Shown here: piece after piece, positions 19,074-21,183 of the stretch | How positions within the stretch are numbered: the first letter of the stretch is position 1 | Layout of the letters: each line of letters opens with the position of its first letter | Origin: Terfezia claveryi | Taxonomy: Eukaryota > Ascomycota > Pezizomycetes > Pezizales > Pezizaceae | Direction of reading: 5' to 3' | Assembly: GCA_015179025.1 (NCBI GenBank) | Contig: WHUX01000521.1 | Span: 1-21,183 of the forward strand | Length of the DNA stretch: 21,183 bases | Position numbers and translations under genes: made by a program | Notes under the pieces: generated by a model | The model's database searches: none | Seen by the model: only the letters and a program-made list of their open reading frames with translations | Told to the model about the DNA's origin: nothing

Positions 19074-19467
19074 TTACTATGGCCACATGACCCCTTTTGT
19101 ACAGCGCACCACCTTCTGGTATGCCACCCTTTATTGTATTTATTTCTTAGTCATCAGATCTCAGAGAGTAAAATAGGCCGCTGGATTCCCTCTAGAATCC
19201 ACAGAAAGACAAGAAGCAACCAAGCAAGCACACAGAGCAAGCAAGCCTATATTCCGATCAGATCAAGTCATATAGCTTAGATAGTACAAATCATATAAGA
19301 TAGATTACACCAGTTAATTACTGTTCCCTCCGGGAACGTCCCACATAGTAATCTCCCTACCCTTCTGAGGTCTTACCTCAGCAGAACCGAAATACACAAC
19401 GTCCGTGCCTACGGATATAGATTGTATAAACGGTACGAATGAATACTGTCTAGTACCATTCATTACA

Positions 19468-19693
19468 TTTTTTTTAACTCACTTACCTAATCTTTACTCT
19501 TAAATCCAAGGCCTGATCAACCTTCGGATACCTTTATTACACTCACGCAAGTGTATACAATTCGACACCCAAGTGCACATATAAAATCGATATCGTTATT
19601 CAACTAGCTAGCCAACAAAATCCAACAAACGAGACATCAGACTCTCAACTGCAGTACATCAACAAAAGACTTAGAAGCAAGCTAAGCAGAGCT
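19468..19693. other. Leader between LTR and antisense frame
   Basis: It starts with a run of eight T. I found no canonical TGG-type primer-binding site directly after the LTR. The part next to the antisense stop (from 19629) is identical in both copies. Confidence 0.5.
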
Positions 19694-20292
19694 CTAACGG
19701 GCAGTGGTATCCCACATTAAACAATCCCACCCTCGTTCACAACACTTTTCCCAATAAGATCGACAACTCATCTTGCACTCCTGGCAACCGCCATTACATC
19801 TGTACCTGTAAATCCAGTACACCATTGAAAAACCGGCCCCCCAGGTCCCAGGAATAATTGGTCTAAACAACCAAGCGTCACAATCCCAAGGCTCAAATCT
19901 CGCTGCCTCCACTGCAGCCATTTCCTCCAGAAAAGAATTACCTCCATCAGAACCTTCCTTAGGCCCAGACATCTCTACCAATACCTCTGCGCCCCCAACG
20001 TCTACCTCAACACAAATCAGAAAAGTGACACTCTTGCCGGAAGAACTAGAACTAGATTCTAGACCAGTAGACGAAGAAAAACCAGGACCATAAGAAACAT
20101 CAGGATCCTGACATCCAGCCTCACCAGCCTGTGAGCCACCGAGCCAACAGAACCGTCAGTCGAACGGAGATCATAAGGATCATCAGCCACCACACCATCA
20201 GCACAGAAAGGTGCCAAAGAAGAAAAGTAACTCGACGATCGTATCGCATAACCAGCTGCATTTGGTTGCGGACAGATGACGAAATCAGACAT
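19694..20292 (-). CDS. Antisense ORF, about 199 codons, Cys-rich tail (copy 2, one frameshift)
   Basis: Reading opposite to gag, it starts MSDFVICPQPNAAGYAIRSS at 20292 and ends at the stop 19694-19696. One missing base near 20128-20133 splits it into two frames, 20131-20292 and 19694-20127; otherwise it has no stop. The order is: N-terminal part with small and aromatic residues; an acidic stretch DGVVADDPYDLRSTDGS; a Gly/Asp segment with GCQDPDVSYGPGF; a Ser-rich stretch LESSSSSSGKSVTF; then MSGPKEGSDGGNSFLEEMAA, RFEPWDCDAWLFRPI, and a tail with seven Cys (CNGGCQECKMSC, CCERGWDC) ending MWDTTAR. The tail could bind zinc or form disulfides. No signal peptide or membrane segment is evident. 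It lies 48 bp from the first possible gag ATG, divergently. No known family recognised; function unknown. Confidence 0.6.
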
Positions 20293-20340
20293 AATGGCTC
20301 TGAACTTAGTAAGAAGACTAAGAGGTCGAGACGGTTAACT

Positions 20341-21183
20341 ATGTTACCCGAAGATATTAAGAAATTAGTAGAAGAAACTCCCAGAAAGACCAGATTTATA
20401 GTTCCTAACACAGAAGGGAAATAAATCTGCCATGGATATAGAAATAGGAGAACCAGGTGGAGCAGGAACCAAACTATATTTTAGTATGGCTTTACCTCTC
20501 GCACCAGAAGAATTTTGGGACAGACATCTTCCAACAATTGAGGAGATTTTGAAATATACTCGCTCAATGGGACATGCCCAACAGTATCATCCTGATGATA
20601 CTCGACTCTTAATGGAAGCCGTAGCAAAACACTACTTATGGCTAACACCTTACCCATTCAAAGAAGAAGACTTAGAAATGAACGCATTTTTAAGTAAAGA
20701 ATTAAGGAAACCTGTTGTTCCACTTTTAAGGAAACCGAATTGGGTAATAAATAACTGGGAAGAAATAATGGCATTCATGATGAGCGGCACTCATCTAGAA
20801 GAATCAGCACATACCGCGGAGGATTTTTTCAATCCTAGCAAAGAACTTCCAGGAGCGTTCCTGAGAACACCAAAAGATCAATCGAAAGGCAAAGGTCGAG
20901 CACCTGAGACACCAGAAAGGAGGACTGGGTCAGCCAAAGAACCAGACGACAAAGACCAACCACCAGAAGATATAGAATTACCAGAAGACGATGATGATCT
21001 AGATACAGGACTAGACCAACAGAAGCAGAAAACACAAGGAGGAGGACGAGACCCCGATGATAGCGGAGATGATAGCTCGGACTCTGATAAGGCATCGTCA
21101 GTTGCAAGTCAAACTCTTAAAAGAAAACCCAAACGAGGAAAATCAGTTGAACACCAGCAATGGGAATCTACAACAGGAATGTT
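20341..21183 (+). CDS. gag: gag, 5' part (copy 2), open to the window edge
   Basis: Two starts are possible. ATG 20341 opens MLPEDIKKLVEETPRKTRF, but one extra base near 20411 shifts this frame into a stop at 20422. ATG 20432 opens MDIEIGEPGGAGTKLYFSMA and stays open for 250 codons to the window end. In copy 1 the same two segments are also out of frame, through a different indel, which favours the downstream start or independent decay. The protein is helical at first (EEFWDRHLPTIEEILKYTRS; NWVINNWEEIMAFMMSGTH), then strongly charged (ELPEDDDDLDTGLDQQKQK; DDSGDDSSDSDKASS), as in copy 1 before the capsid part. It would form the particle shell. Transcription should start in the LTR at 18795-19467, whose TATA box is altered. 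Confidence 0.75.

Larger units (their letters stand above)
18795..19467 (+). repeat. 5' LTR of copy 2
   Basis: It begins TGTAATG (18795-18801) and ends CATTACA (19461-19467), an exact 7-bp terminal inverted repeat with TG...CA ends. It aligns with 5391-6052 in reverse, with scattered substitutions and small indels. The five bases before it (CCTTT) differ from those beside copy 1 (TTCTT on the element strand), so the two are separate insertions. As in copy 1, an alternative 3' limit at about 19703, just before TGGTATCCC, cannot be excluded. Confidence 0.75.
18795..21183 (+). mobile_element. Ty3/Gypsy-like LTR retrotransposon, copy 2 (5' part)
   Basis: It contains the 5' LTR, a leader, the antisense frame and the first part of gag. 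The window ends within gag, so pol and the 3' LTR are not seen. It is better preserved than copy 1: gag is open for the last 250 codons, and the antisense frame has one frameshift. Confidence 0.85.

Overview
The window looks like repeat-rich, gene-poor DNA from a fungus, most likely a basidiomycete. Two things point there: a Ty3/Gypsy retrotransposon whose protease and capsid sequences resemble those I remember from Agaricomycotes, and a decayed Plavaka-type (CACTA superfamily) transposase, a group known mainly from mushroom-forming fungi. No intact host gene, rRNA or tRNA was recognised.

Layout: (1) 1-6052 holds one copy of a Ty3/Gypsy-like element on the minus strand: a pol remnant (protease, reverse transcriptase, RNase H, then a Cys/His-rich region), gag, and its 5' LTR at 5391-6052. 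(2) 6053-8760 holds an unrecognised decayed minus-strand gene with a 168-bp coding tandem repeat and a Glu-rich tail. (3) 8763-14863 is a decayed Plavaka-like DNA transposon: transposase remnant at about 11060-14520 (minus strand), a 112-bp higher-order minisatellite, and clusters of an AGTCTAGTTGGCAC motif on both sides. (4) 14891-18794 holds two hairpins with a common loop motif and two decayed plus-strand genes. The second of these is cut off by the next LTR. (5) 18795-21183 is a second copy of the Gypsy-like element, on the plus strand. It has a 5' LTR and a gag frame that stays open to the window edge.

The two Gypsy copies lie head to head, so both 5' LTRs face a 12.7-kb island and transcription would run outward. 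The strongest unusual signal is in both copies: between the 5' LTR and gag, on the strand opposite to gag, lies a reading frame of about 199 codons with an acidic/Ser-rich middle and a Cys-rich tail. It is divergent from gag. In the right copy one frameshift breaks it; in the left copy there are several breaks. About 180 bp covering its Cys-rich tail and stop codon are identical between the two copies, while the LTRs and gag differ by many substitutions and indels. An antisense accessory protein of a fungal Gypsy element is therefore the best candidate here for an undescribed system.

Almost every coding region carries stops or frameshifts, so the window records layered transposon insertion and decay. 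No computation was run. All alignments were made by eye.
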